NCBI GenBank assembly: GCA_018287875.1
Contig: JAGVVL010000018.1
Span: 3,278,501 to 3,342,500, forward strand
DNA length: 64,000 nt
Source: Nigrospora sphaerica
Taxonomy: Eukaryota > Ascomycota > Sordariomycetes > Amphisphaeriales > Apiosporaceae
Direction of reading: 5' to 3'
Part shown: positions 24,243-35,937 of the stretch, in pieces
How positions within the stretch are numbered: the first letter of the stretch is position 1
Layout of the letters: each line of letters begins with the position of its first letter
Notes under the pieces: model-generated
What the model was told of the DNA's origin: nothing
Seen by the model: the letters and a program-made list of their open reading frames with translations, nothing else
The model's database searches: none
Program-made: the position numbers and the translations under genes

Positions 24243-25379
24243 GTGCCCCGGCCAGCGCGCACCGGAACCGAGACGTCTCCCCCGGCCTTCGGGCACCGGC
24301 CACGTCTCAGAAACCTCGACCGTGACCGTAAAACCGGGGGCCGCCCTATCCTGCAGCTAGGCCCCGTGTCGATCCGGTCGTATAACCTTCGGAAGCCCAC
24401 CGAAATGGCGAAAGCAGAACCGGTCCCGCGTCGCAACGCGAGCGAGCGAGGGTGAGGAAGGGGACGCGGGCCACCCGCGCTCTGGGCCAGTCTGGCCGGA
24501 GACGGGACGTGGCCCCCGGGAACCTTCGGCGACGCCCGGCACCGCCTCCCGCCCGAGGCGAGACGACCTCTCCCCCTCTCTCCAAGGGCTTGGGGCTCGC
24601 GGCGACCCTCGATAAATGGAGAGCCACAAGTCGAGCGTGTGGGGGCTTCCCATGGCCCGCGTGCCTCCCCCGTCCCCGTTAGCTGGAGTCGTCGACCGCC
24701 TCGTCGTCACACCAACGAAAACCGTGCGAAAAGAAAACTCGGACACAAACGGAATACGAAAACCCTTCCATCTCGGTTTATTCCGGAAGACGGAACGCCC
24801 CGGGGTATTGTAAATTGCGATTTGGGTATGTCTGACTACTGCCTCCAACGAGCCCTACCTAAGCCGCCGACCGGGGCATACTGAGGCGCCGGGCTACAGA
24901 CCCTGGGACGACCGAGGTAAGGAAGCACCCCTGCCACAAAAAGCAGTACGCCAATATGCCCAGCCCAGTCTCGATCCGTTGTGTGTGTGTGTGGGAGAGT
25001 CCCCGGTACTTTCAAGGAAAAAAAGGAAAAATCCAACAGTCCTCTTCTCCACCCCCCTTTCGGGCCCTGTAGCCTGAACGCCTGTTGTAAGATGCCCCGG
25101 GATTTGTAACCAGAAACCCAACTTTATGCTGACACCGGCCCCCGCCTCTATATCCGAAAACCATGGGCAGCGGCAGCCGGCGGCCGCGGTCCTCCCGGTG
25201 TGTTCAAAATTCCTTGCTTACCAGCGCAGGCAGCCGTCGGTGTGTGCGTGCTGCCGCGAAATGCTCTCTACCCCTCTCTCCCACTCCTCCTCGAGTGTCT
25301 CGCCCAAGTCCTTCCCTGGTCTCTCTCCATCCCACGGGGACGTGAAGGGGAGGAGTGGCGCGCCGGAGCAGGCTCGGGC

Positions 25380-26756
25380 CTACGCCCGGCCGCCGTCCTC
25401 CTTGTCGCTCTCGTCCTCGCTGTCCCAGTCCTGCTCGAGGGCGTGGTGGGCGGCCTTCTCCTTGGCATCCTCGGTCATCTCGCGCCAGGTGCTCCAGCTG
25501 AGCATGAGGAAGGCGACGATGATCATGACGCCGCCGGCGAGCGCCGCGAGGCTCATGCTCTTGCCGGTGCGCAGCCAGTCCGTGAGGGCCACGATGAAGA
25601 TGGTCAGGAGCGACGCCACCGAGCTCAGCACGGGGCTTGTGAGGCTGATGAGCACCAGGAAGCTGCCCGCGAACGTGGCATTCATGACGACGCTCACCCA
25701 CAGCCACAGCGCCGTCTCGCCCGTCGGCAGCTCAAACGTCTCCCAGCCAAGCATGTGCAGGAGCGGCAGCGGCAGCCACAGCACCGTCAGCGTGAAGGCG
25801 CCGATGCAGCTGCCAAAGGCGTTGGCGAAGATCATGCCGCGGCCCGGGCTCACGCCCTCGGGCGGGCAGGCGAAGCGTTTGTACAGGACCTCGTAGAGGC
25901 CGTACAGGACGCTGCCGGCGCCGATGATGAGGTTGCCCAGGAAGCGGGTTCCGGCGCTCATGCCGGAGCTGCCCTCCTCGCCGGGCCGGCTGTCGCCGTA
26001 CGCCACCACCATCACGCCGACGATGGCGATGCCGACGGCGATACTCTTGTCGAGGCGCAGCTTCTCCTTCAGGAGCGGCACGCTGAAGGCGTAGGCAAAA
26101 AAGGCGGAGCAGTTGTAGATGGCCGTCAGGTCGCTGGGCGTCGTCATGTTGACGGCGATGTACCAGCTGAGGCCGGCAATGGTCAGGGCGGTGGTGACAA
26201 AGGCCGTCGTCTTGATGAGGTAGGGCAGCGGGCTCGTCGCCATCTCCTGCTTGGACACGTCCAGCTCCTGGCTGCGCACCATGTGGGCGGTGCTGCGTAG
26301 CACGTAGACGTGGCGGCGCCAGAAGGTCTTGAACGGCATGTTCCACTTCTGCAGGCGCAGAATCAGCAGCTGTATCGGCCACAGCATGGCCCATGACCCG
26401 TGAGTCATGTAGAGCATGCAGTAGGCCTTGTTCCAGCCCATCTCGTTCTGAACGTAGGAAGCCAGCTCCGTCTGGATGGTGAAGGACACCAGCGAGATGA
26501 CGAGGAAGACCGAGGCGAACATGTACTTCTTCTTGGCGGCCATCTTGGCCTGGTTGTCGGGCGACTGCGAGCGCATAGTCGAGCGCCGGCTCAGGTGCGG
26601 GCGAGCGCGGGCATTGGCGGCCGAGGGCGAAGGGGTGCGCGAGTGGTTGTAGCGCGCGCGGCCCCGTTCGCCGTCGGGGTCGTTGAGGAGAGGCGCGCCC
26701 GAGTGGCTGTCGCCACGGGTATAGGAAGAACGGCCCATCTTGTCGAGGTGGTCCGG

Positions 26757-26800
<44 letters not shown>

Positions 26801-27098
26801 TGCTGTTCACAGCGTGATCTCGGTGGTAGGGGCGGCGGGGAGAACGGTCGTCGCCATAACCGTCGCTCTCGGCGTAGTCGCTGTCGGCGGGAATAAAGGA
26901 GAGGCGGCGGTCAACAACGGGGGTCTGGCCGCCGACGGTGTCGGTGCCGCTGCCGATCCAGTCGGAGGCGTCGCTGGACGCGCGCGAGTCGGTCGAGAAG
27001 GGCGAGAGCTCGGGGCGCTCGGCGGTGAGGTGGGCGTAGCGAGGCGACTGGAGGCTGGGGGGCGGAATCCTCGTCAGGCGGATGTTCTGGGGAGGCAT
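25380..27098 (-). CDS. EamA/DMT-superfamily transporter (SLC35F-like)
   Basis: A single frame. I chose the ATG at 27098 (MPPQNIRLTRIPP), giving 572 residues. The upstream in-frame Met at 27188 would add 30 residues rich in Phe, Tyr and Pro that look like leader sequence. Residues 1-170 are acidic and Ser-rich, with a run of at least twelve Asp near 100. After about residue 180 come ten hydrophobic segments in the two-times-five arrangement of drug/metabolite transporters. Examples are FASVFLVISLVSF, TAFVTTALTIAGLSWYIAV, SIAVGIAIVGVMVVAYGD, the LIIGAGSVLYGLYEVLYK segment typical of the second EamA repeat, and ASLLTIFIVALTDWL. The C-terminus is acidic (DSEDESDKEDGG). Such fungal proteins sit in vacuolar or other endomembranes; the substrate cannot be told. 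It converges with the membrane-protein gene upstream. Confidence 0.88.
26763..26799 (-). repeat. GTC/GAC trinucleotide repeat coding for polyaspartate
   Basis: About twelve perfect GTC units on the plus strand, read as GAC (Asp) codons in the transporter's cytosolic N-terminus. Confidence 0.9.
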
Positions 27099-29394
27099 CA
27101 AAGGCAGATTGCAAGGAGAGACACGGGTGGGGAAGCGAAGGTAGATATGTACGGCGGAGAGGGGGGAAAGGAACGGATAGGGAAACACGGAAGATCCCTT
27201 CAGTATACAGTCTACTTTCGGCAGAGGGCAAAGGAGTGGCTTGGGATCGGACAGGACGGGCGGGGGATTGCAGTCGGGACAGAATCTGGGTTGGGATGGG
27301 TGGAGGATTGGGACGGGATTGGATTCACACGTGCAGGACTGGTGGTCTTGGACGGGCGTAGGCGGTCGTGGATAGGCCTGCTATCGCCTGTTATCGCCCG
27401 CTATCGCTCGCGCTGGCGCTGCGCCGTGGGTGCACGACGCCCCATCAGACATGCTGTGATTCGCCCGCGTCGAGGGTGTGGCCTCCAGATGACGCCGGGC
27501 CACTGCCAGTAGACGCTAACGTTACCGGGGCCTTGGGGCTCTCTTGCTATTTGCAGGTGCACCCGTTTTGAGGGTGGTGGTGGTGGTGGTGGTGACAGCC
27601 TCCTTCTCTTTCTTCCTTGTCCTGGCCAGGCTGAAGGCGCTAACGCCCACCCGCAAACCCGCTGGCCCGGTCACGAGCACGGCGTTTGTGGATGCGCCCA
27701 CGATGGCATCATTCACCTACCGCATTTCACAATCTCGGCTCGCGGCAGGCACCGCGTGGGGGGGAAAGAGACCCGTGTGCTTTATGCCGGCTGTCCGCCC
27801 GTGTGTCCTGCGCGTCGGGCTGATTTCCATGCCGTGCGACGCCATGCCGCTGCTGCAGCCCGTCGCCCGCAGCACCCGAATAGCCTCCTGCGAGGACGTA
27901 GCCCACCAACTCTAATCACAAACTTCCCAGCCGGCTTAAGCTTATACCGCCAGCCGTTCCAGCCGAGCCAGCCTCCCTCGCCTCGTTCCGACGCCCCCTC
28001 GCGCCGACGGTCAGCGGCAAGGCGGCAGCTGATAGCGCTGGGCGAGGCGCCCGCGCCCAAGGGGGGCCCCCCTCCGCCGATCCGCGGCTAGGGAGACGAT
28101 GGGGACGAGGGCCTGCGTCTCGTCGCCTTTACCCATGTTACCAGCCCTCGACGTCCTCGTTCGGTAGGCAGGCGCCTGCCCGTCTGTGAACTACGTGTTT
28201 CCCGGTTGTGTTGCGCCCTGCCGGTCACGAAAAAGCCCGACGAGTCATGCGCATGGTCCTACATGGACTTCCTCGCGGGCCATGAGGTGGCTTCGAGAAC
28301 ACGTTGCGCAACGCCTGCCGATCTCCTGATGGGGTCCGCTGAGTCCCTGATTGCAGCCAAGACACCCAGAACCCTGCGTCCCGATGTCCCGTGCTCGCCC
28401 TATTGACCGGAAACGGGGCCACACTGCCTATAGTTTGACGCGCAGAGACGCAGAAAACATCCCGTCTTACTATCAATCAGTTGCCAGTCAACGTGACCGA
28501 CTGACTGCGCGGGATGCCACCGGTTGGCCGTGACCAACTAACGGGTACCCGTACAAGTTGCGAGACTCTCATCTCCAGTCATCTCTGTGTCACCGTGCAT
28601 TAGCCCGCCCTTGGTTCCCTCTCATCCGTCGTCGTCGCTGGCCCCCTCATCGCCTGCCTTGATTGGCAGCGGTGAAAACAACGAGTCGGCGACCTTCCGT
28701 GTATCGTGCAGAAAAACGCACATCACCTGACAGTGGCTGGTGGAACCCGAGTTCACATCCTGCCCTGCTCGGCCAGGAAATGGTCGTCGCCCGTCCGAAC
28801 CGGTCACGACGCCGAAACCACCGGCGCCTAGTCTAGTGCTCCGACCCGTTGTGTCGGCTCCGGTGACTTGTCTCGCATCCCAACGTTCCCCTCTCGGTCG
28901 ACCGGCCAGGCCGAACGCTGCTTTAGTCTTCCATCACCTAAACACTGGCGGGCAATGCGCATTAAACCTTGCGAACCACGTGCCTGTTGGCTTGGTAGCT
29001 ATTTGTCGAACCTTCTCCATGGTGGGGGATGCGGGAGGTGGTTTCTGGCCCTCCAGGGCTCCCTCTGGCCGGGGAGTGACAGAAATTCAGGGATAAATCA
29101 CCATGCTTGCGCCTAGTTGAAGGTGCTGCTGTTGATGGGATGATCCCAATGATCAGCATCAAGAAGTGCGTATCGAGTATTGCTGCCTATGCGGCGGTGC
29201 TTCCGTCCTATCCGATGAGGAGGGCCCGCCAAGGATCAAGGGGGAACCTCGATTCTGCGCGACCGCTTTGTTCCGCCCCGGCTTCTGGGGTCCGAGTAAG
29301 AATGTACATTTCGGTCACATGATATTATCTCGACTCAATACTGCTTCAATTCTTACACCATTCTTGTCAATATCCTATCAGACGCGGACAGCTT
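27099..29394. other. Upstream region of the transporter and 3' flank of the aldo-keto reductase
   Basis: No gene is supported. It includes the promoter of the transporter and the 3' untranslated region of the reductase gene. Frames here are short and lack domains. Confidence 0.5.
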
Positions 29395-30681
29395 TCATTT
29401 CTTTCCCTGGCCAAAGAGGGCCTCCTGGGTGTTGTAGGTGTACACGAGGTCCTTGTGCCAGTAGTTGGGGGCGTCGGCCTTTGCGATGTGCCAGGCCCTG
29501 TCAAGGGCGGCGACGACGTCATCGGGCAGCGGGCCCTTCTCGAGGTGGTCGAGGTTGCCGCCGAGCTGCTCGAGCGAAGAGACGCCGATGATGATGCCGT
29601 CGCCGGCGCCGCCCGACTCGCCGACACGCAGGACCGAGTGGTGGCGGGTCCAGCGCAGGGCCGTCTCGATCATGGTTAGGCCAGGGTGCGCGGCGACGGC
29701 GTCCTCGATGACGCGCAGCGCCTCGAACGTCGAGTCCTTGAAGTAGCGCCCGCGGTAGTTGCGCCCCGTGCCGTTGGCGTCGCTGAAGCGGCCCTCGGCC
29801 GGCATCATGTCCTTGCTCTTGATCTTACCGCTGAACAGCCCGCCCGCAATCGGGTTGTACACCACCAGCTCCAGCCCGTACCGCCGGAGGCAGGGCACCA
29901 GCTCGGGCTCGATCCCCCGCGTGATGGCGTTATACATGCCCTGGTAGATGGTCGGCCGCACCCAGCCGTTGGCCCGGCACAGCATCATCACCTCGGCCAC
30001 CTCGAACGCCGTGTAGTTGGACAGACCGAGCCGCACGAACTTGCCCGCTTTGTGCAGCTTGTCTAGCGCCTCGAGCGTCTCGGAAAAGGGCGTGCCGCGG
30101 TCGGCTGCATGGATATACAGGATCTGGCGAGTCATTGGTCAATCAAGTGAACCGGGCCTACGTCGCACTGCGGCATTGCCGTCACGCCTTTTTGGCCGTG
30201 AGCGTAATTTCCTTCGGCCAACTCAACTACCTCTTCCGCTTGGGCCCTTCCTCTTCCCGGCTGTCGTCCTTCTTGCCGCCGTAACCATCAATCCCTTCGT
30301 CACGAGGAGACAAGCGGGAGGGCGTAGAAAGGGCTCACTTACATCGAGCGAGTCCGTGCCGAGCTCAGCCAGGCTCCTCTCGACACTCTCGACGACCTTG
30401 TGGGCCTGGTGCGCGCCCTCTTCGTCGGGGTACTGGACCTTGGAGGCGAGGGTCAGGCCACGCTCCTTCCAGCGCGCCTCGCGCGTGAAGGCCTCCTGCT
30501 GCCCGCCGACGTACACGCGCGCCGTGTCGACTTCGGTGTAGCCGCGGCTCTGGAAGGTGTCCAGCACCTTGTTGTACGTGGCCAGGTCGGTGATGCGGGC
30601 GCCGTTGGCCTCGTTGGGACCAAACGTCATCAGGCCCAGGATGACGCGGGGCAGGCCGGTCGAGGCCGCGACGAGAGGCAT
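29395..30681 (-). CDS. Aldo-keto reductase, AKR7 (aflatoxin-aldehyde reductase) type
   Basis: Two exons: 30343-30681 and 29395-30123. The 219-nt intron has a GTAAGT donor and a CCAG acceptor, and joins D113 to ILYIHAADR without a frame break. The product is 355 residues, close to the usual 350-360 of AKR7 enzymes. The catalytic tetrad is complete: D52 and Y57 in VDTARVY, K81 in ASKV, and H118 in YIHAAD. Further family features are LGLMTFG at the N-terminus, FVRLGLSNYTAFEV, YQGMYNAITRGIE, YNPIAGGLFSGK, and the cofactor-binding GVSSLEQL near the C-terminus. Members reduce aldehydes and diketones with NADPH in the cytosol. The ATG at 30681 is preferred; one at 30741 in the same frame would add 20 residues. 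The promoter faces that of the Mbp1 gene. Confidence 0.93.
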
Positions 30682-32542
30682 GGCGGCGGTTGGACTTGGG
30701 CGCGGGGACGAGACGAGTGACTTGGGAGGCGGCACGCGCAAAGGGCTGGTCGGAAGCGATTCAAAAGTACGGCTCTAAGTAAGTTGGACGGCCTCCTGGT
30801 GTTGCGAATCAAGCTGCCAAGTGGTCTACAGGGTGATCTCAAGTCGGGGAAGGGAGGGGTGGAAGCACTTGAGGGGGGCTTTAGGTTTCCTCTTATCTCG
30901 GCAACGGATCGCGGGGCTATGGTGGGCAGCTTCAATAGCCGAGGACTACTAACCCACGTAGACGGGTCCTTCGAATCAGGACAGCCCGCCTGGAGTTATG
31001 CTCGAATCCGCCGATGCGCGAGCGTCAGACTAAATCCAAACGCCGATCCAATGGCCCCGGCCGGCTCCCATGGCGGTGCATACAGCATCAAGCTACACGA
31101 TGATCACTTCATTTTCGGCGATAACCAACTGTGCTCCGCTGGCGTGGCTGCTGAAGCGGGGGGGACGGGCAGACGCCCGCACTTACTACTGGGGCCGTAC
31201 ATTCCAAACCCGCAGCCCTCATTGTCGGTGTCGTAGGATGAGACTCTGGGCAAGGAGGTTGTGAGGCAGATTCAAATTTCGTTATCCTCGTGGAATGAGC
31301 CTCTGGTCAGGGCGGTTCAAGACGTCGTCCTCCAGATGGCAACCTGCATGTAAGCCCAGATCTCAATGACGGGCTCCACGCCTAGAGGCGGCTGGAGGAG
31401 CTTGGGCAGATGCCCCGGTGGAAGTTGAGTGTGGGTCTGCAACGGGGTCGATTGACCGGAAGGCATCTCGAGGTGTATGCCTGTAAAAGCGGTCGTCTCG
31501 AAGCCTGTGAGCTCCTTCGTCAATCAACCAATTGATCGGAAGCTAGCGATTCAACAACAACAAAAGAACGAGTTTGCCTACCGAGATTACTTCCCTATCT
31601 AAGCCTCGTCGAGATCGGTACCTGCTTACATCGATACTTACCACGGGCTGCTTAATCAGAACAAGAGGTAGATGGCAGTGGCAGAACGAGACGTCACGTC
31701 TTATACTGTACCGTCAGTCGGCCGGGCACGATACGGTATATGTCGCCTCAATACACAACGTATAGTGACAATGAACCATCCACAATAGCACAGGTCTCCC
31801 TACGCAGGATGCAGATCAGACAGCAAACATACTTACCCATACTGACAACTTCTGCCTCTCTCTGCTTCCTCTGCCTCGATTCCTGCATCTGGGTGCTGGG
31901 ACAGGATTCATTCCGCGCCGGGCGCCGGCAGATGGTGACAGTTGGCAGAGCTGTGACAGTTAACAGAGCTGCGCTAGGTGAAGGCAGGTCAGGTAGGCAC
32001 CTCTTCCGGTTTTCTGACTCCACAGCGAAAATGTGGGACCGCAAGGTGATTTACGCGAAGGCGCGTCTCCATATCCGTCAATTCTCGGGTCTCGCGTTTA
32101 CACAGCGCGACTCGTCTCGGACCGGTTGAAATCGAAGAGCAGGACAGCTGGACCACGTCCCACTCCCGAGACTTGCCTGTGATGACTACAGGCACTCCGT
32201 CAACAAACGGATACTCATCTCGGATGCTGATGGCGACATCAATTTTTGGAGCGTAGCCGCCACCCTCCATTCGTCATCGTGCCCTCGGCGTCCTCCGCCA
32301 TTTCTGTCGGATACGAGCGAACGCCGGAGCTGTTCACGTGCCTATACATTATCGTCAACCCATCCACCGTGGGCTATTCAGATACCTACATAGGTTGGCA
32401 ATATCATCACCGTAACGGCCTCGAGCGCCTGTCCGCCAGAGCCGTGTTCTACCTCCACAGAACTCCCGACCACCTAGGCGGCTCACAGAACACAACGCCA
32501 AACCTCCCCTATCCATGACCCTTGTCGGCACACCATTTCAAG
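30682..32542. promoter_or_regulatory. Divergent intergenic region between aldo-keto reductase and Mbp1 genes
   Basis: A 1.86-kb bidirectional spacer that should hold the promoters of both genes and the long leader of Mbp1. No MluI cell-cycle box (ACGCGT) was seen in the last 500 bp before Mbp1. A 93-codon frame on the minus strand (31989-32270) is described separately. Confidence 0.5.
31989..32270 (-). CDS. Small possible protein, unrecognised
   Basis: A 93-codon frame beginning at a true ATG. Its first half (KIDVAISIRDEYPFVDGVPVVITG) has a natural-looking mix of residues and alternating hydrophobics, unlike the Arg/Pro-rich chance frames nearby. The second half is less convincing. It lies 270 bp from the Mbp1 start, on the opposite strand, so it could be part of a divergent small gene, a fragment of a decayed one, or chance. 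No domain is recognised. Confidence 0.25.
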   Translation of the reverse strand: MEGGGYAPKIDVAISIRDEYPFVDGVPVVITGKSREWDVVQLSCSSISTGPRRVALCKRETRELTDMETRLRVNHLAVPHFRCGVRKPEEVPT

Positions 32543-34599
32543 ATGGTCAAGGCAGGCCCAGCGCAGGCCGCTGCCCAACCGGGCATTTATAGTGCCACAT
32601 ACAGTGGCGTGAGTACTGCTGCGGTTGGCCCTGTCTGGACTTGCACAGCTGACATGCATTTCGATATCAGGTCCCGGTGTATGAGTACCAGTTCGGGGAC
32701 GACCTGAAGGAACATGTAATGCGACGGAGGCAGGATAATTGGATCAACGCCACGCACATCCTCAAGGCCGCCGGCTTCGACAAACCTGCCCGGACCCGAA
32801 TCCTCGAACGAGAAGTCCAGAAGGACACCCACGAGAAGATCCAGGGCGGATACGGCAAATACCAGGGCACCTGGATCCCGCTTGCCGCCGGCGAAGCGTT
32901 GGCAGCGAGGAACAATGTCATCGAGCGATTGCGGCCAATCTTCGATTTCGTACCCGGCAACGAGAGTCCACCACCTGCGCCCAGGCATGCTAGTAAACCC
33001 AAGGCCCCGAGACAGAAAGCCAATGCTGCTAAGCCTGCCTGGCCAGCACCTAGGCCCGATTTCGAAACGGCGAGCCTGCAAACACACGAAGACGACACGC
33101 CCGACAATGCCACGGTGGCCTCGGTATCGTACATGGCCGAGGAGGATCGTGGTGCCGACACCTCGCACTACGGAACTGGTCACCGCAAGAGGAAGCGCGA
33201 AGACTTGGTGGTGCAGGACTTGACAGAGCAGCAGCACTCGGTCTATGGCGACGAGCTACTCGATTATTTCCTTCTCTCGCGCCAAGACGGCCCGGCCATG
33301 CGCCCCGAACCGCCGCCCAACTTTCAGCCGGACTGGTACATAGACTCGGAAAAACACACAGCCCTGCACTGGGCCAGCGCTATGGGCGACGTTGAGGTGG
33401 TCAGGCAGCTGAAGCGCTTTAGCCCAACGCTCAACGCTCAGAACGTCCGGGGAGAGACGCCCCTGATGCGCTCTGTGCATTTCACCAACTGCTACGAGAA
33501 GCAGACGTTTCCGGCTGTGATCCGAGAGCTGTTTGACACGGTAGACAACCGGGACCACTCGGGCTGTACCGTGATCCACCATGCGGCCATCATGAAGAGT
33601 GGCCGTGTCACGAGCCACTCATGCTCCCGCTACTACCTCGACAACATCCTCAACAAGCTCCAAGAAGTTCACGACCCCAGCTTTGTCCAGCATCTGATTG
33701 ATGCACAGGACCACAACGGCAATACGGCCCTCCACCTGGCCGCGCAGACGAACGCCCGCAAGTGTATACGAGCACTCATAGGCAGAGGCGCCAACGCCCA
33801 GATCCCCAATGCTGAAGGAGTTCGGGCCGAGGAGATCATTCAACAGCTCAACGCGGCTAAAGCCCCGAAGGAACGTGCGCACCAGCGGTCCTCTTCGCCA
33901 TTTGCCCCTGACTCGCAGCGCCATGTGTCCTTCTGCGATGCTCTCACCGAATCTGTCACGAAGCTGGCCGTCCCGTACCAGTCGGAGGCTGCTAACACGG
34001 TGCAGAACAAAATCACGCCCCTGGTGCTCGAGAAGTTCCAGGATCTGGCCAAGAGCTACGACAGTGAGTGGAAAGAAATCCATGAAGCCGAAATCGAAGC
34101 GCGGCGAATCCTGGGCGTCAGCCAGAACGAACTTGCTGGCGTGAATCAGCAAATCGCCGAGCTGGAAGGTCGCCTAGAGTCGAGCGAAGCGTCGGCCAAA
34201 GCCAACGGCGACTCGGTCATGGCCCAACACCAAGTTCTAGCCCTTCTCGCCAACCAAAACAAGTACCACATCCAGGCTGCCGTGGAGCAACAGATGGCCA
34301 AGGCGAATGGTGAAAGCACAGGTGACGACCTGCCCGAGACACGATTCAAGTTGGCGCGTGAGCTCCGCGACCTCCTCCTGGAACAGCGGCGTGTTGAGGT
34401 AGAGTACGTCGACGCCTTAGGCCTATCTGCTACGGGCGACAAGATCGACAAGTACCGTCGGCTTCTGAAAGAGTGCCTTGACCAAGGTGACGCTGAGAAC
34501 TTGGACGCCAACTTGGATGACCTGATTGAGATGATGGAGGAAGAGCGCGGCGAAGGTGCCACCGGCGCCGTCCCGCCTTCCGAATCCATGGTGATGTGA
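32543..34599 (+). CDS. mbp1: APSES-domain cell-cycle transcription factor, Mbp1 type
   Basis: Two exons: a 66-nt first exon (32543-32608) and 32671-34599. The 62-nt intron (GTGAGT...ATCAG) falls in YSATYSG|VPVYEYQ. The product is 664 residues. The KilA-N/APSES DNA-binding domain (about 25-115) is complete, with VMRRRQDNWINATHILK, AGFDKPARTRILERE, GGYGKYQGTW and ARNNV. Ankyrin repeats follow, with the clearest units near 245-275 (HTALHWASAMGDVEVV), 275-300, 315-330 (CTVIHHAA) and 369-400 (NTALHLAAQ). A helical, coiled-coil-prone region spans about 470-610, and the tail is acidic (MMEEERGE). The Mbp1/Res family pairs with Swi6-like ankyrin proteins to form MBF, which switches on G1/S genes in the nucleus. 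Length and order fit filamentous-fungal members. The alternative, a Swi6-type partner, is less likely because the DNA-contact region is intact. Confidence 0.95.
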
Positions 34600-35937
34600 T
34601 AAATTATGGCGCACCCCGCATTGTACCTATCGCGGTCCGGGCTCTGGCGTTGCGTTGTAGCGTACCTTGTCTGTTGGTAGGCATACTTCGGCTCACATTT
34701 CGCAACGTGGTGAGATGTGTTTCACTATGGGATTGTAGGGCCTACGAGGGGTTGGCGGTGTTGGGATGGAAGAGAGCATTCCCTACTAGCGCTTAGGCTC
34801 CGCCATCAGGATTGACGGGCGGGTTTGTCCAGTTTACTGTTTTCTAGCCGTACTGCCCCGTGTTCGGGTGGGTGAGGATGTCGGAAATAACATGGCAGAT
34901 ACCCCCGAAACCTTGAATAAGTGGTAACTGCCAGGGATACCGCGACGAACATCATCCCCCTATCATTCTCGACTGTATCTTAATGCCCCTAGATCCGATG
35001 CGTGCCGGCTCAGGAGGCTAATCGAGGTAGCATTCTAAGACATTGGGGCCCACTGGACTGACCTGTCTGGGGCGATGTACTCGATATAAGGCTGTGAAGA
35101 GGCGCGCTAGGGTAAGCATTCAATCGGTTTCCGGCAACGGCGATCAACAAAGGTATATCGATAAGCACAGAGATGGCGTCAAGCCGCAGACCCGTAGCGT
35201 GCCGTGGACCCGCAGTGGACAACTCGACCGTTGTGGCGCACGGGGTCGCCGCCAGATGGCTTGGCTTCGATCGAGAGATCCCACATCGCGGCCGCTCGGA
35301 GGCGGGCAGCCCATCAACAAACGGGCGTCAAACTTCGGATCGGACTACCGGGACGCACGGCAGCTGAGGAAAGTGCGTGGGCATCGCTAACATGGCTTGC
35401 CCTGGCTTTCACGGTTTTCGTTGGGGGCGAGCGGGCGTAAGAACAAGACGCCATCCCGGAGGTCTCGGCACGCCGGAGGAAAATAGAGCACGGCAAGGAC
35501 ACACAGTTGGGGAAAGCTGGGGAACGCAGGTCGTTTTTTGGTGTGTATTCTTTTCTTCTTTTCCTGGCCAGAAAAAGAAGGGAAGCTTCGGCAGGCGGCA
35601 GCTGGAGGACCCTGAAAGCAAAACAGTTTTGCTGTAGCGGGATGGCGCGTATGGGGAATGGCGGGTCTTTCCATTTGTAGACTTGAGGACGCTTGCACCC
35701 AGCCCATTCTTGGCGTCGCCCTACGTCATACTTCATCCGATCCTGAGCCAACCGGACGAGTCCGAGAATCTGCCGATTCTGAGGGGATCGAGCTCATGAT
35801 CGGTCGCTGCCTCAGGGCAGCCATCCGTTAAAACATCCATAGATATTTGACGTGATGCGCCGTTCCCTTCAATCGAGATTTCCATTCAGAGATCTGACGG
35901 TTTGCTCTGTCATCGCGCTCCCAACTGTAGTATTACC
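34600..35937. other. Intergenic stretch between Mbp1 and the GATA-finger gene
   Basis: Nothing recognisable. It probably holds the 3' flank of Mbp1 and the promoter and leader of the next gene. Frames are short and without domain. Confidence 0.5.

Larger units (their letters stand above)
22642..25379. other. Convergent intergenic stretch before the transporter gene
   Basis: This lies between the 3' ends of two convergent genes. No gene is supported. It contains a 15-nt G run at 23454 and a 20-bp C-rich tandem repeat at 24.18 kb. Arg/Pro/Gly-rich frames here (for example 23365-24303 minus) follow the base composition. Confidence 0.5.

Noticed and set aside
25200..26300. 366-codon plus-strand frame opposite the transporter
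   Set aside because: Ala/Arg/His/Glu-rich shadow of the GC3-biased membrane gene.
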